Positions 8,292-16,165 of a DNA stretch of 64,000 bases are shown piece by piece. The notes under the pieces are model-generated. The model did not search any database. It had not been told where the DNA came from and was given only the letters and a program-made list of their open reading frames with translations. Location: positions 775,043-839,042 of the forward strand of contig CAWIZO010000011.1 of NCBI GenBank assembly GCA_963840665.1. Reading direction: 5' to 3'. Origin of the DNA: DATFTE01 sp963840665 (lineage in GTDB: Bacteria; Acidobacteriota; Terriglobia; Terriglobales; Acidobacteriaceae). A program made the position numbers and the translations under genes. Every line of letters begins with the position of its first letter. Position 1 is the stretch's first letter.

Positions 8292-9296
8292 ATGGAAAAG
8301 AGAAGATATGAGCAGTTGGTGCTCAGGGAGCGGATTGAGATTTACCGTCTGCATGCAAACGGTAAATCTCTGCGCTGCATCGCCGCCACTCTGGGGAGGA
8401 GCGCGGCGACCATTAGTCGTGAACTGAAGCGCAACAGCAAGGTCTCTAAGCAGTGGCCGGGGGGCTACGATCCCGAGCGCGCGCAGCGGCTGATGCTGCG
8501 TCGTCATGCCCGCGGTCGGGCCCACAAGCTGGAACGTCAGCCCGAACTTCGGGAGAAAGTGTTGCAGCATCTCGCTGCCGGATGGTCGCCGGAGCAGATT
8601 GCCGGGCGCATGGCCCAGTTGCCGGGCAGCGACCGCATCAGCTACGAATCCATCTACCGTTACATTTATTGGCGCAGTTGGTCCTTCAACGAAACTCTGC
8701 ATCGCTGGCTGCCTCGGCAAAAATACCGTCGCGGAAACCGTCTGCCCAATGGCCGCTGGTCGACGGCGTCGATATTGGAGAGGGTTTCCATCCATGATCG
8801 TCCGGCGGTGGTGGAGACCAGAACGCGCACGGGCGATTGGGAGGCCGACCTCATGAGCTTCCGCAAACCGGGACAGTTCCTGCTGGTGATGCAGGAACGC
8901 CGATCGCGGCGCGCCCTGCTGATGCGGCAGAACACGAGAACGGCGCAGTCGGTCGCCGACAATCTCAGCACCCTGCTGGAAGCGCTGCCCGCGCGCGTAT
9001 GTCAATCCATGACCTTCGACAACGGAGCGGAGTTCAGCAAACACTATCTCCTGAGCCGACGGTTTGGCATCCAGACCTGGTTCTGCGACACCCACTCGCC
9101 CTGGCAGAAGGGCGGCATCGAAAACGCGATTGGCCGTTTGCGCCGCCTGTTGCCTAGAAACACCGACCTCGACGACCTGCCCGCCCAGCGCCTCGCCCTC
9201 TGCCTCGAACGCTACAACGATACCCCCAGAAAATGCCTCGGCTTCAAAACTCCCAACGAGGTATTCTTGGAACACTCTGTTGCACTTCAAACGTGA
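8292..9296 (+). CDS. IS30-family transposase, copy 1
   Basis: The 334-residue protein has the N-terminal helix-turn-helix of IS30 transposases (RCIAATLGRSAATISRELKR, residues about 28-47). The DDE catalytic triad is visible: Asp in GDWEADLM, Asp in MTFDNGAEF and Glu in KGGIENAIGRLRR, the last preceded by the family motif FCDTHSPWQ. Length is normal for the family, so it should be active. The protein is identical to that of copy 2. Long reverse-strand frames over it are shadows. Confidence 0.95.
   Translation: MEKRRYEQLVLRERIEIYRLHANGKSLRCIAATLGRSAATISRELKRNSKVSKQWPGGYDPERAQRLMLRRHARGRAHKLERQPELREKVLQHLAAGWSPEQIAGRMAQLPGSDRISYESIYRYIYWRSWSFNETLHRWLPRQKYRRGNRLPNGRWSTASILERVSIHDRPAVVETRTRTGDWEADLMSFRKPGQFLLVMQERRSRRALLMRQNTRTAQSVADNLSTLLEALPARVCQSMTFDNGAEFSKHYLLSRRFGIQTWFCDTHSPWQKGGIENAIGRLRRLLPRNTDLDDLPAQRLALCLERYNDTPRKCLGFKTPNEVFLEHSVALQT
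8337..8370 (+). repeat. Perfect 12-bp hairpin inside transposase start region
   Basis: GAGATTTACCGT and ACGGTAAATCTC flank a 10-base loop within codons about 16-27 of the transposase gene. It is duplicated in copy 2 at 16254-16287. With the hairpin just upstream of the start it brackets the start codon. Confidence 0.6.
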
Positions 9297-9331
9297 ATTC
9301 ATCCCCTCGCTCCGCTCGGGATGACGTCGCG

Positions 9332-9835
9332 TTATAAGAGCGCTTTCATCGCTGACTCGATGCAATCGGCAAGCGGCCTCTCCGTATCCACTACCGTCTT
9401 CGCGAACCGAATTTCTTCAAACCGTCCCTTCACCCGCAAGTACAACGCAAAGTTCCGGTTTGCGGCCGGGTGCTCCTGCTCCTCAATCCGCTGCCGCGCT
9501 GTCTCCTCGGAACAAACGCATTCCAAAATCCGCCACGGTTGCCCCAGACGCGAAGCATATTCCATGACACGCTCCAACTCATATCGTCGCGAAAACGGAC
9601 GTCCATCCAGAAACACAACTCGTGAAGCATCCCGCTTCAGCAAATACCCAGCCGTCTGAAGCATAACTTCCATGCAGAAATCGTCCTGCTCGGTTGAAAA
9701 TTCGATATCAGCGGGAGCAAACAACGCCCGCCGGATCTCGTCTTTATCAAGCACTGCGCCGTTCACCCGCCCCGCCAGAGCTCGCGCAAGCGTGCTTTTC
9801 CCGGTGCCGGGAAGTCCCGCCATCATTACAATCAT
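9332..9835 (-). CDS. P-loop kinase-like ATPase (AAA_33 type)
   Basis: The 167-residue protein opens MIVMMAGLPGTGKSTLARAL, a Walker A motif at residues 7-14. It continues with LDKDEIRRALF and VVFLDGRPFSRR, a pattern of zeta-toxin/chloramphenicol-phosphotransferase-like small-molecule kinases. It probably phosphorylates a small substrate, which cannot be inferred. The gene ends about 30 bp from the IS/REP junction. It lies next to the DUF5715 gene on the same strand, with a 15-bp gap, so the two may be co-transcribed. Confidence 0.8.
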   Translation of the reverse strand: MIVMMAGLPGTGKSTLARALAGRVNGAVLDKDEIRRALFAPADIEFSTEQDDFCMEVMLQTAGYLLKRDASRVVFLDGRPFSRRYELERVMEYASRLGQPWRILECVCSEETARQRIEEQEHPAANRNFALYLRVKGRFEEIRFAKTVVDTERPLADCIESAMKALL

Positions 9836-9850
9836 GGTCTTGAGGAGAAC

Positions 9851-10603
9851 TTACTTAGGATTGCTGCTGAGATCTTCGATAACATCGGCGTCGTCTTCTT
9901 CGGAACGCTCGCCGGCCAGGATGCGCGACTCGCGCCAGTCGGTATAGCGGTCCGAAACCGCTACGTGGAACACCCACTGCCGCCTCTCTTCTTCCGGTTC
10001 GATCAATCCCATATCTTTCATGGGCAGCATGTACTGCTCGACCCACTTGACCTGGTCGCGCGTCATGCCACGCCGTTGCAGGTCAACCGTGATTCCAGCC
10101 AGGTGGGATGAAGCGGTTTCACCCTTTTCCGGCGCCGCGTTGCGGTTATGCCGCCGCAGCTTCTTCTGCACTAGCACGGTCCTCACAGCCGAGTTCACCT
10201 GAATCTGCTCGTGAAACTGCTTGTAGTAGGCCTCGCTCAGGTCGTCGACAAAATCGAGCGTCCACGGACGGCAATATCGCCGATCCGGATCTAGCCGCGG
10301 GTCGATTCGCAAAGTCTTGCCCGGAACGATCGGCACCAGATCCTGCGACGCCTTCAATTCCTCGAGCTCGTTGTCATCCTGAATGCGCGGCAAATCGAGC
10401 CGGTCGATCACGGCGTTCTGCCGGATCAGCGAATCGTGCGAAGGACGGAACAGAGGATTCCAGAGAATTCGCCGTAAATGAGAACGGCGGGACCGATGAT
10501 AGTGCTTGGTGGTGGTCACGCGCCGCATGCCGAAGGCAGGACTACACACGGCCAGCATCATCAGTAAAAATGCGGTAATCGCGCGCTTTGTCGAAATCTT
10601 CAC
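9851..10603 (-). CDS. DUF5715 family protein, exported
   Basis: The 250-residue product begins MKISTKRAITAFLLMMLAVC, a signal peptide. The C-terminal half has SSHLAGITVDLQRRGMTRDQ followed by an aromatic-rich WVFHVAVSDRY segment, resembling the His/Asp pattern of peptidase M15-like cell-wall enzymes (SxHxxGxAxD). On this basis it may act on peptidoglycan in the periplasm, but this is inference. The central region is basic and rich in Arg. It is upstream of the P-loop protein gene on the same strand. Confidence 0.72.
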   Translation of the reverse strand: MKISTKRAITAFLLMMLAVCSPAFGMRRVTTTKHYHRSRRSHLRRILWNPLFRPSHDSLIRQNAVIDRLDLPRIQDDNELEELKASQDLVPIVPGKTLRIDPRLDPDRRYCRPWTLDFVDDLSEAYYKQFHEQIQVNSAVRTVLVQKKLRRHNRNAAPEKGETASSHLAGITVDLQRRGMTRDQVKWVEQYMLPMKDMGLIEPEEERRQWVFHVAVSDRYTDWRESRILAGERSEEDDADVIEDLSSNPK

Positions 10604-10623
10604 GAAGTAGCGAAGCTCCTCAA

Positions 10624-10645
10624 AAATGCCCTGGCGCAGGGCAGG
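10624..10645 (-). terminator. Intrinsic terminator after sdhB
   Basis: TGCCCTG and CAGGGCA form a perfect 7-bp stem with a GCG loop. Read on the minus strand it is followed by TTTTTG. It lies 115 bp after the sdhB stop and just before the DUF5715 start. Confidence 0.6.
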
Positions 10646-10758
10646 TGGCTATTCTAATGCAGCGGGGTCGCTGCCCAGCTTTAAATCTTCTAATTTTTCT
10701 GGTTACCAACGAGGGGCTCCCGAGCGGTTACTGTTGGTTACTCCCGGGAGCGGCGGGC

Positions 10759-11511
10759 TTATTTTCCAAACAGATCACCGATTGCCTGTTTCATCACGTC
10801 TCCGCCAACCTCGGAAATCGACCGGGTCAGCGGGATATCTTTCGGGCAAACCTCCACGCAATTCTGCGCATAACCGCACTCTTGGATGCCGCCATCCCCC
10901 ATCAGGGCTGCCAACCGCTCGTGTTTCAGCGAAGCGCCTGTGGGATGGGTATTGAATAATCGCACCTGCGAAATTGTCGCCGCGCCTACGAACCCGGTGT
11001 CCTCTGTGAATTGCGGGCAGGCTTCCATGCAGCAGCAGCAGGAAATACAGCGCGATAACGGATACGCCTGCTCCTGCTCCTCCGCGGTCACGCGCGGGCC
11101 AGCGCCCAGGTCGTAAGTGCCATCAATTGGAACCCACGCCTTCACCGCTTTCAAATTCTCAAACAAAACGCTGCGATCGACCGCCAGATCTCGCACGATG
11201 GGAAACTTCGAAAAGGGCTCGAGTTTGATCGGCTGCTCCAGCTTATCGATCAGCGCTGAACACGCCATGCGCGCGCGCCCATTGATCAGCATGGCGCATG
11301 ACCCGCACACTTCCTCGAGACAATTCGAGTCGTAGGTGATGGGCGTGGTCGTCTTGCCATCGCGAGTCACGGGATTGGCCGCGATCTCCATCAGCGAGGA
11401 AATCACGTTCATGCCCGGCTTCCACGCGAGCTCGAACTCTTCCCAACGCGAACTCCCGCTGGGACTATCTTGGCGCTTGATCTTGATAATGACGGATTTG
11501 TTATTAGCCAT
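10759..11511 (-). CDS. sdhB: Succinate dehydrogenase/fumarate reductase iron-sulfur subunit
   Basis: The 250-residue protein carries the three iron-sulfur cluster ligand sets of SdhB/FrdB. The [2Fe-2S] ligands are C64, C69, C72 (CLEEVCGSC) and C84. The [4Fe-4S]/[3Fe-4S] ligands lie in CISCCCCMEACP and CAQNCVEVCPKDIP. It passes electrons from the flavin of SdhA to the membrane subunit during succinate oxidation. It is the last gene of the minus-strand cluster sdhC-sdhA-sdhB. A 213-bp gap containing two REP-like elements separates it from sdhA, which is unusual within a respiratory operon. Confidence 0.95.
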   Translation of the reverse strand: MANNKSVIIKIKRQDSPSGSSRWEEFELAWKPGMNVISSLMEIAANPVTRDGKTTTPITYDSNCLEEVCGSCAMLINGRARMACSALIDKLEQPIKLEPFSKFPIVRDLAVDRSVLFENLKAVKAWVPIDGTYDLGAGPRVTAEEQEQAYPLSRCISCCCCMEACPQFTEDTGFVGAATISQVRLFNTHPTGASLKHERLAALMGDGGIQECGYAQNCVEVCPKDIPLTRSISEVGGDVMKQAIGDLFGK

Positions 11512-11552
11512 TAGCTCTTAGCCTTTAGTACTAGCTCGAACCCTATACTCCT

Positions 11553-11590
11553 GTCATCCCGACCGGAGCGAAGCGAAGTGGAGGGACCTT
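11553..11590. repeat. REP-like element, short type A
   Basis: GTCATCCCGACCGGAGCGAA at 11553 followed by GCGAAGTGGAGGGACC matches the left and right conserved ends of the type A elements but lacks an obvious inner stem. It lies between sdhB and sdhA. Confidence 0.5.
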
Positions 11591-11617
11591 GTGTCTCCTA
11601 TCCCACTCCTAAACCTA

Positions 11618-11704
11618 GTCATTCCGAGGAGCGAAGCGACGAGGAATCTGCATGCTGTCGCCCTCGGCAAACTGCACATCCCTCGCCGCGTTCGGGATGA
11701 CGTC
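11618..11704. repeat. REP-like palindrome between sdhA and sdhB
   Basis: The element starts GTCATTCCGAGGAGCGAAGC and ends CTCGCCGCGTTCGGGATGAC, its near reverse complement. It has an internal GAATCTGCA / TGCACATCC pairing. It matches the family of palindromes at 24359, 25635 and 26819. Confidence 0.6.
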
Positions 11705-11724
11705 AAAAAAAGACCAAAACGCCG

Positions 11725-13503
11725 TCACTTCGCCGCGTCGTATTTCCGCGGTCTTGGCGGAATCAGCGAAATATCCACTGGCTCAAATTCGAACCGCGGC
11801 TCATCCGCATCGGCCGCAAAATATGCCTTGGTCGTCTTCAACCAGTTCTTGTCATCGCGATCGGGGAAGTCGGGCTTGTAATGCGCTCCGCGCGACTCAT
11901 CGCGCATGCCCGCTCCTTGCGCAATCACTCGCGACAATTGCAGCATGTTGTAAAGCTGCCGCGCAAACGCCACCGTGGTATTCGCCCACTGCGAGCGGTC
12001 GCTCAGGTTGATGTGCTGGAAGCGCTCCAGCAGTTCCACCAGCTTGATGTCAGTTTCCTGCAGGTCCTTGTTGTAGCGAATGACCGTGCAATTCTTGGTC
12101 ATCAATTCGCCCAACTCGCGCCACAGCAGGAACGGATTCTCTTTTCCATCCGCCTTCATCAGTCCGGCGTTGATTTCTTCCTGCCGTTTCTGCTCCGATT
12201 CCATGTGTCCATTCGACGTCGCGCTCTGCAGTCCACGTGCGTAACGAACCGCATTGGGGCCGGCAATGAACCCGCCGAAGATGCACGACACCAGCGAATT
12301 CGCGCCCAAGCGGTTGGCTCCGTGATACTGATACTCGGCCTCGCCCGCCGCGAAAATTCCCGGGATGTTGGTTGACTGATTGAAGTCCACCCACAGCCCA
12401 CCCATGGTGTAATGCATGCCGGGGAAAATCTTCATCGGTGTATCGCGCGGATCGTCGCCCACAAACTTCTCGTAAATCTCGAGAATGCCTTCCAGCTTCT
12501 TGTCGAGAATCTTGCGATCGATATGCGTCAGGTCGAGATACACCATCGGCTTGCCATCGATGCCGAGGTTGTACTTGTAGACGACTTCGAAAATCGCGCG
12601 CGTCGCCACATCGCGCGGCACCAGGTTCCCATATTTTGGGTACCACTCCTCCAGGAAGTACCAGCGCTCGCTCTGTGGAATCGACTTCGGATCGCGCTTG
12701 TCTCCTTGCTGCTTCGGAACCCAGACCCGTCCGCCTTCACCGCGCGCCGACTCCGACATCAGACGCAACTTGTCTTCACCCGGAATCGACGTCGGATGCA
12801 CCTGAATAAACTCGCCGTTTCCGTAGAAGCATCCTTGCTGATACAGGGCCGATTGCGCCGATCCGGTACAAACCACCGAATTCGTCGACTTGCCAAAGAT
12901 TGCGCCCACGCCACCCGTTGCCACAATGATCGCGTCGGCGGGGAAAGTCTTGATCTCCATTGTGCGCAAGTTCATCGCGCAGATGCCGCGACAGACGCGG
13001 TTTCCGTCGAGCACCGCCGAGAGAAATTCCCACGCCTCGTACTTCTTAACTTTGCCTTCTGACTCATAGCGCCGCACCTGCTCGTCGAGCGCGTAAAGAA
13101 GTTGCTGTCCGGTAGTCGCGCCGGCGAACGCCGTGCGATTAAATAACGTTCCACCAAAGCGGCGGAAGTCGAGCAAGCCTTCGGGAGTGCGGTTGAAGGG
13201 AACTCCCATGCGATCGAGCAGATCGATGATGCCCGGTGCCGCATCGCACATCGCCTTTACAGGAGGCTGGTTGGCCAGGAAGTCGCCGCCATAAATGGTG
13301 TCGTCGAAGTGCTGCCAGGTCGAGTCGCCCTCGCCTTTCAGATTCTTGGCAGCATTGATGCCGCCCTGCGCACACACCGAGTGCGACCGCTTCACCGGAA
13401 CGATGGAAAACAAATCGACGTTGCCACCCATCTCGGCGATCTTGATCACAGCCGCCAGTCCCGCCAGCCCGCCGCCGATCACAATAATTTTTGGAGCTGC
13501 CAT
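11725..13503 (-). CDS. sdhA: Succinate dehydrogenase/fumarate reductase flavoprotein subunit
   Basis: The product from ATG 13503 (592 residues, MAAPKIIVIGGGLAGLAA) has the FAD dinucleotide-binding GxGxxG motif at its N-terminus. The flavin-linking block HSVCAQGGINAAKN follows near residue 45. Catalytic-region motifs are QVHPTSIPG and the substrate-site GGLWVDFNQSTNIPGIFAAG. A GGGA ribosome site is just upstream, so the longer open frame covering sdhC is not used. It starts 8 bp after the sdhC stop, indicating one transcript. Its type resembles the Bacillus/Wolinella-style complex with a single cytochrome b subunit. Confidence 0.95.
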   Translation of the reverse strand: MAAPKIIVIGGGLAGLAAVIKIAEMGGNVDLFSIVPVKRSHSVCAQGGINAAKNLKGEGDSTWQHFDDTIYGGDFLANQPPVKAMCDAAPGIIDLLDRMGVPFNRTPEGLLDFRRFGGTLFNRTAFAGATTGQQLLYALDEQVRRYESEGKVKKYEAWEFLSAVLDGNRVCRGICAMNLRTMEIKTFPADAIIVATGGVGAIFGKSTNSVVCTGSAQSALYQQGCFYGNGEFIQVHPTSIPGEDKLRLMSESARGEGGRVWVPKQQGDKRDPKSIPQSERWYFLEEWYPKYGNLVPRDVATRAIFEVVYKYNLGIDGKPMVYLDLTHIDRKILDKKLEGILEIYEKFVGDDPRDTPMKIFPGMHYTMGGLWVDFNQSTNIPGIFAAGEAEYQYHGANRLGANSLVSCIFGGFIAGPNAVRYARGLQSATSNGHMESEQKRQEEINAGLMKADGKENPFLLWRELGELMTKNCTVIRYNKDLQETDIKLVELLERFQHINLSDRSQWANTTVAFARQLYNMLQLSRVIAQGAGMRDESRGAHYKPDFPDRDDKNWLKTTKAYFAADADEPRFEFEPVDISLIPPRPRKYDAAK

Positions 13504-13511
13504 TTTTTCCC

Positions 13512-14249
13512 TTATCGAACTTGCGTCATGTTCCGGTCGCTGACTGCCCCGGGCTCGTACGGTTGTTGCGGAAGCGACCGGAATGAAGTCAGGCTGGCGA
13601 GTCCAGCCCCGGTCAGCACCAGAAAGAACGCCAGGCACGCGGCCAGAAATCGTTTCTGCGCCTTGTCTCCGGTAACAATCCCCCACTTGGCACAGAACAA
13701 CCAGATGCCGTATGCGAAGTGCCACGACGCCGCGATCAATCCGATCACGTAAAAGAGGAACAGCGGCGTCTGCAGCACTTCGTGCTGCACTTTTCCGAAA
13801 GACAGGCTCGGGTCGGCATGCAGGTCGGCCCCGGCAAACCGCATCGTGTACAAATGCCAGGCGATGTAGAGGAACGCAATCCCGCCGGTCCAGCGTTGCA
13901 GTGTGTACATCCAATTGCCGGTCCAGGGATAAGAAGCGCTGTTCGAGTCTCCCCGGTACCAGATGTAGAAACCATAAAGCGCGTGAAAGGCGATGGGTAT
14001 CCAGATCCCGAATAATTCCAGGAAGAAGACCAGCGGAAGATTCGCCAGGAAGGTGACCTGTCGCGCGTACGCCGCCGGCCCGTTGCTGCCGATCGCAGTT
14101 GAATTGGAGATCAGGATGTGCTCGAACAGGAAAGCTCCGACAGGAATAATGCCGGTCAAGGAATGGAGGCGGCGCAAGAAGAAGGAAATCCCCTGCCCAG
14201 CCCGCAAAGGCGCAACGCCCTCGCGCACCGGACTGGCAGTAGTAGCCAC
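13512..14249 (-). CDS. sdhC: Succinate dehydrogenase cytochrome b558 subunit
   Basis: I choose GTG at 14247-14249 as start because AAGGAG lies six bases upstream. The product is 245 residues, MATTASPVREGV onwards. Five hydrophobic helices are apparent, with histidines in RRLHSLTGIIP, EHILISN, FHALYGFYIW, IAWHLYTMRF and SWHFAYGIW placed as in b-type SdhC proteins that bind two haems. It anchors the complex and passes electrons to quinone. No sdhD is present, consistent with the one-subunit anchor class. Confidence 0.9.
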   Translation of the reverse strand: MATTASPVREGVAPLRAGQGISFFLRRLHSLTGIIPVGAFLFEHILISNSTAIGSNGPAAYARQVTFLANLPLVFFLELFGIWIPIAFHALYGFYIWYRGDSNSASYPWTGNWMYTLQRWTGGIAFLYIAWHLYTMRFAGADLHADPSLSFGKVQHEVLQTPLFLFYVIGLIAASWHFAYGIWLFCAKWGIVTGDKAQKRFLAACLAFFLVLTGAGLASLTSFRSLPQQPYEPGAVSDRNMTQVR

Positions 14250-14352
14250 TGAACGCTCCTTGTAACTTCCAAGATCAGTAGAGAACCTTTCATTATGTTG
14301 GTCGGAAGGAAGGTAAGTCAAGAAAGCGGTAGCGATTCTGAATTATCCTTGT

Positions 14353-14410
14353 GTCATCCTGAGCGAAGCCGCGATGAGCGAAGCGAATCGCGGCGCAGTC
14401 GAAGGACCCC
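14353..14410. repeat. REP-like palindrome, type A
   Basis: GTCATCCTGAGCGAAG precedes the stem CCGCGAT / ATCGCGG around GAGCGAAGCGA, and the element ends GCAGTCGAAGGACC. The stem differs from that at 8082-8140 yet remains complementary. It lies between sdhC and rdgB. Confidence 0.7.
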
Positions 14411-14459
14411 GCGTATCTCTCTCTCATCTGCCTCTCATCTGCGGCCTCGAAGGGAATTC

Positions 14460-15086
14460 TCATCGCGAATCCGCTTTTCTATCGCGCCATTCCAGAAACG
14501 CTCGAAACGCCTTGCCGCGATGGCTGTATCCTGCCTTCTCCTCTGCCGTCAATTCCGCAAATGTTTTTTGAATCGCCGGAAAATAAAACAGCGGATCATA
14601 TCCGAAACCATTCTTCCCGCGAGGTGTGTCAAGAATCATGCCTTCTGCTTTGCCATGAAAGACCGCAAGCGTCTTGCCGTCCCGCGCCGCCGCAATCACA
14701 CAAACGAATCGTCCGGTGCGTTTATCCGCAGGCACGCTTCGAATCTCGCGAATCAGTCGCGCATTATTTTCTTCATCGTCGGTATTGAATTCCGCCTTGT
14801 GCGGTTCTTCCGCCGCATACCGTGCCGAATGGGCTCCCGGAGCCCCGCCCAGCGCGTCGACCTCAAGCCCCGAGTCATCCGCCAGCACAATTTCTCCCGG
14901 CGCCGCCAGACTATATTCCTCTGCCTTCTTGCGCGCGTTCGCCTCGAAGGTCAATCCATCTTCGACAACGGAAGGAAGAGACGAGAAGCCCGGGATCGAG
15001 GCAATCTCAATCCCATGAGGCCGAGCCGCCCCGGCAAAGTCACGAATCTTGCCAGCATTGGAAGTCGCAATCAGTACGCGTCTCAT
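14460..15086 (-). CDS. rdgB: Non-canonical purine NTP pyrophosphatase (RdgB/HAM1)
   Basis: The 208-residue product begins MRRVLIATSNAGKIRDFAG, the family's substrate-binding start (SNxxK). It continues with FEANARKKAEEYS, LADDSGLEVDALGGAPG and GKNGFGYDPLFYFP. The enzyme hydrolyses dITP/XTP to monophosphates and pyrophosphate, keeping deaminated purines out of DNA. An open frame extends upstream past 15086, but it runs antisense through the forward thioredoxin gene and has no family match, so ATG 15086 is taken. It stands alone, divergent from that gene. Confidence 0.93.
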   Translation of the reverse strand: MRRVLIATSNAGKIRDFAGAARPHGIEIASIPGFSSLPSVVEDGLTFEANARKKAEEYSLAAPGEIVLADDSGLEVDALGGAPGAHSARYAAEEPHKAEFNTDDEENNARLIREIRSVPADKRTGRFVCVIAAARDGKTLAVFHGKAEGMILDTPRGKNGFGYDPLFYFPAIQKTFAELTAEEKAGYSHRGKAFRAFLEWRDRKADSR

Positions 15087-15209
15087 ATGTTCACGTAGGG
15101 ACGGGGGGCGCCACAAAATGTCAAACAAGACACAGCGAAGTTGTGTTCTACATCCACGGTTCGAGCATACCCCATCTCGCGCTATACTCTCCGCTGCCGA
15201 GGAGCCCTC

Positions 15210-16016
15210 ATGAAACGCCTTCTCTTCTTTCTTCTCGCATTCGTCCCCTTGTGCTCGGCCCAAACCAGCTCTGTTCCGCTCGACCAATGGAAGAACGTCC
15301 TGCTCACCGGAGATGCCAGCTCTTTGCGTTCTCTCTACAGCACAAAACCCGCGCCCCGCCTGCTCATCCCGAGCGGTCAAACTACGGTGGACGAAGATCT
15401 CGGCTTTTGGACCGGACTCAAAATCAGCGCCATTGACTTCGAAACTCAGCTCACCGGACAGCCACGCCCCGGCCTCGAGCAAACCATCTTCACCGCAAAG
15501 CTCACCGACGCACAGGGAAAGAATCTCTACGTCAGTGTGACCCAGGTCTGGCAACAGCAGCCCGACGGATGGCGCCTTGTCGTAGAGGAGCGCACCGCCG
15601 CGACTCACCTCCAGAAAGCCGCCAAAGAGATTTATCCCCCCAATGCCAACGCCCACGCCGAAATCAAAGAGGCTCTTGCCAACGCCGCCAAATCTCACAA
15701 GCGCGTGCTTCTCGTTTTCGGAGCCAGTTGGTGTTACGACTGCCACGTCCTCGACCTCGCCTTCCATCGCGATGACCTGGCGCCTGTAGTCGAGAAAAAT
15801 TATGAAGTCGTGCACGTCGATATCGGCGAAGGAGACAAGAATCAGGATTTGATGAAGCAGTATCAGGTTCCGATGGACAAAGGCATCCCCGCCATCGCCG
15901 TCCTCGACGCCGACGGCAAGCTTCTTTACAGCCAGAAGAATGGAGAATTTGAAAAGGCCCGGTCTCTCGATTCCAAGGCGCTACTGGCCTTCCTCAACCA
16001 GTGGAAACCAAGCTAG
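15210..16016 (+). CDS. Exported thioredoxin-fold protein
   Basis: From ATG 15210 (GAGGAG six bases upstream) the product is 268 residues with a signal peptide, MKRLLFFLLAFVPLCSAQ. The N-terminal half resembles a SnoaL/NTF2-like fold by its charge and aromatic pattern. The C-terminal half has the thioredoxin active site in FGASWCYDCHVLDLAF (CxxC at WCYDC). The KGIPAIAVLDADGKLLY segment contains the cis-Pro. It probably acts as a periplasmic disulfide oxidoreductase. It is divergent from rdgB across a 123-bp gap. Confidence 0.85.
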   Translation: MKRLLFFLLAFVPLCSAQTSSVPLDQWKNVLLTGDASSLRSLYSTKPAPRLLIPSGQTTVDEDLGFWTGLKISAIDFETQLTGQPRPGLEQTIFTAKLTDAQGKNLYVSVTQVWQQQPDGWRLVVEERTAATHLQKAAKEIYPPNANAHAEIKEALANAAKSHKRVLLVFGASWCYDCHVLDLAFHRDDLAPVVEKNYEVVHVDIGEGDKNQDLMKQYQVPMDKGIPAIAVLDADGKLLYSQKNGEFEKARSLDSKALLAFLNQWKPS

Positions 16017-16095
16017 CGAATGAAACATGTGGCTCGGGCGCCCTCGCCCGCGTCAGCCACGAGAGGCATCAGAAAGCGAGGCGAGTCTCACAGCC

Positions 16096-16165
16096 GTCAT
16101 CCTGAGCCCGACAGGGCGAAGGATCTGACCTGCGCCATCGATGGCTTCGTCCACGCCAGATCCCC
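16096..16165. repeat. REP-like palindrome, type B, left part (split by IS copy 2)
   Basis: GTCATCCTGAGCCCGACAGG leads to GGATCTG and then ACGCCAGATCCCC, where IS copy 2 interrupts. The remaining CCCTCGCTTCGCTCGGGATGAC is at 17221-17242. The bases between the arms differ from those at IS copy 1, so the two insertions are in separate REP copies. Confidence 0.75.

Larger units (their letters stand above)
8249..9302 (+). mobile_element. IS30-family insertion sequence, copy 1
   Basis: The element is 1054 bp with imperfect terminal inverted repeats: left ATGAGTTCACGAATCAAGTG, right (reverse complement) ATGAATTCACGTTTGAAGTG, continuing with CAACA in both. It carries one transposase gene. It is inserted in the CCC of the REP-like sequence AGATCCCTCGC; CCC on both sides fits a short target duplication of about 3 bp. 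Copy 2 at 16166-17219 differs by one silent base (position 9020, C here, T there). Confidence 0.92.

Noticed and set aside
8262..9365. Long reverse-strand open frame over the IS30 transposase (also 16179-17219)
   Set aside because: It is antisense to a clear DDE transposase, has no family features and is kept open by the GC-rich codon bias.
15087..15815. N-terminal extension of rdgB
   Set aside because: The extension is antisense to the thioredoxin-fold gene and lacks any match; RdgB proteins start at MRRVLIATSN.
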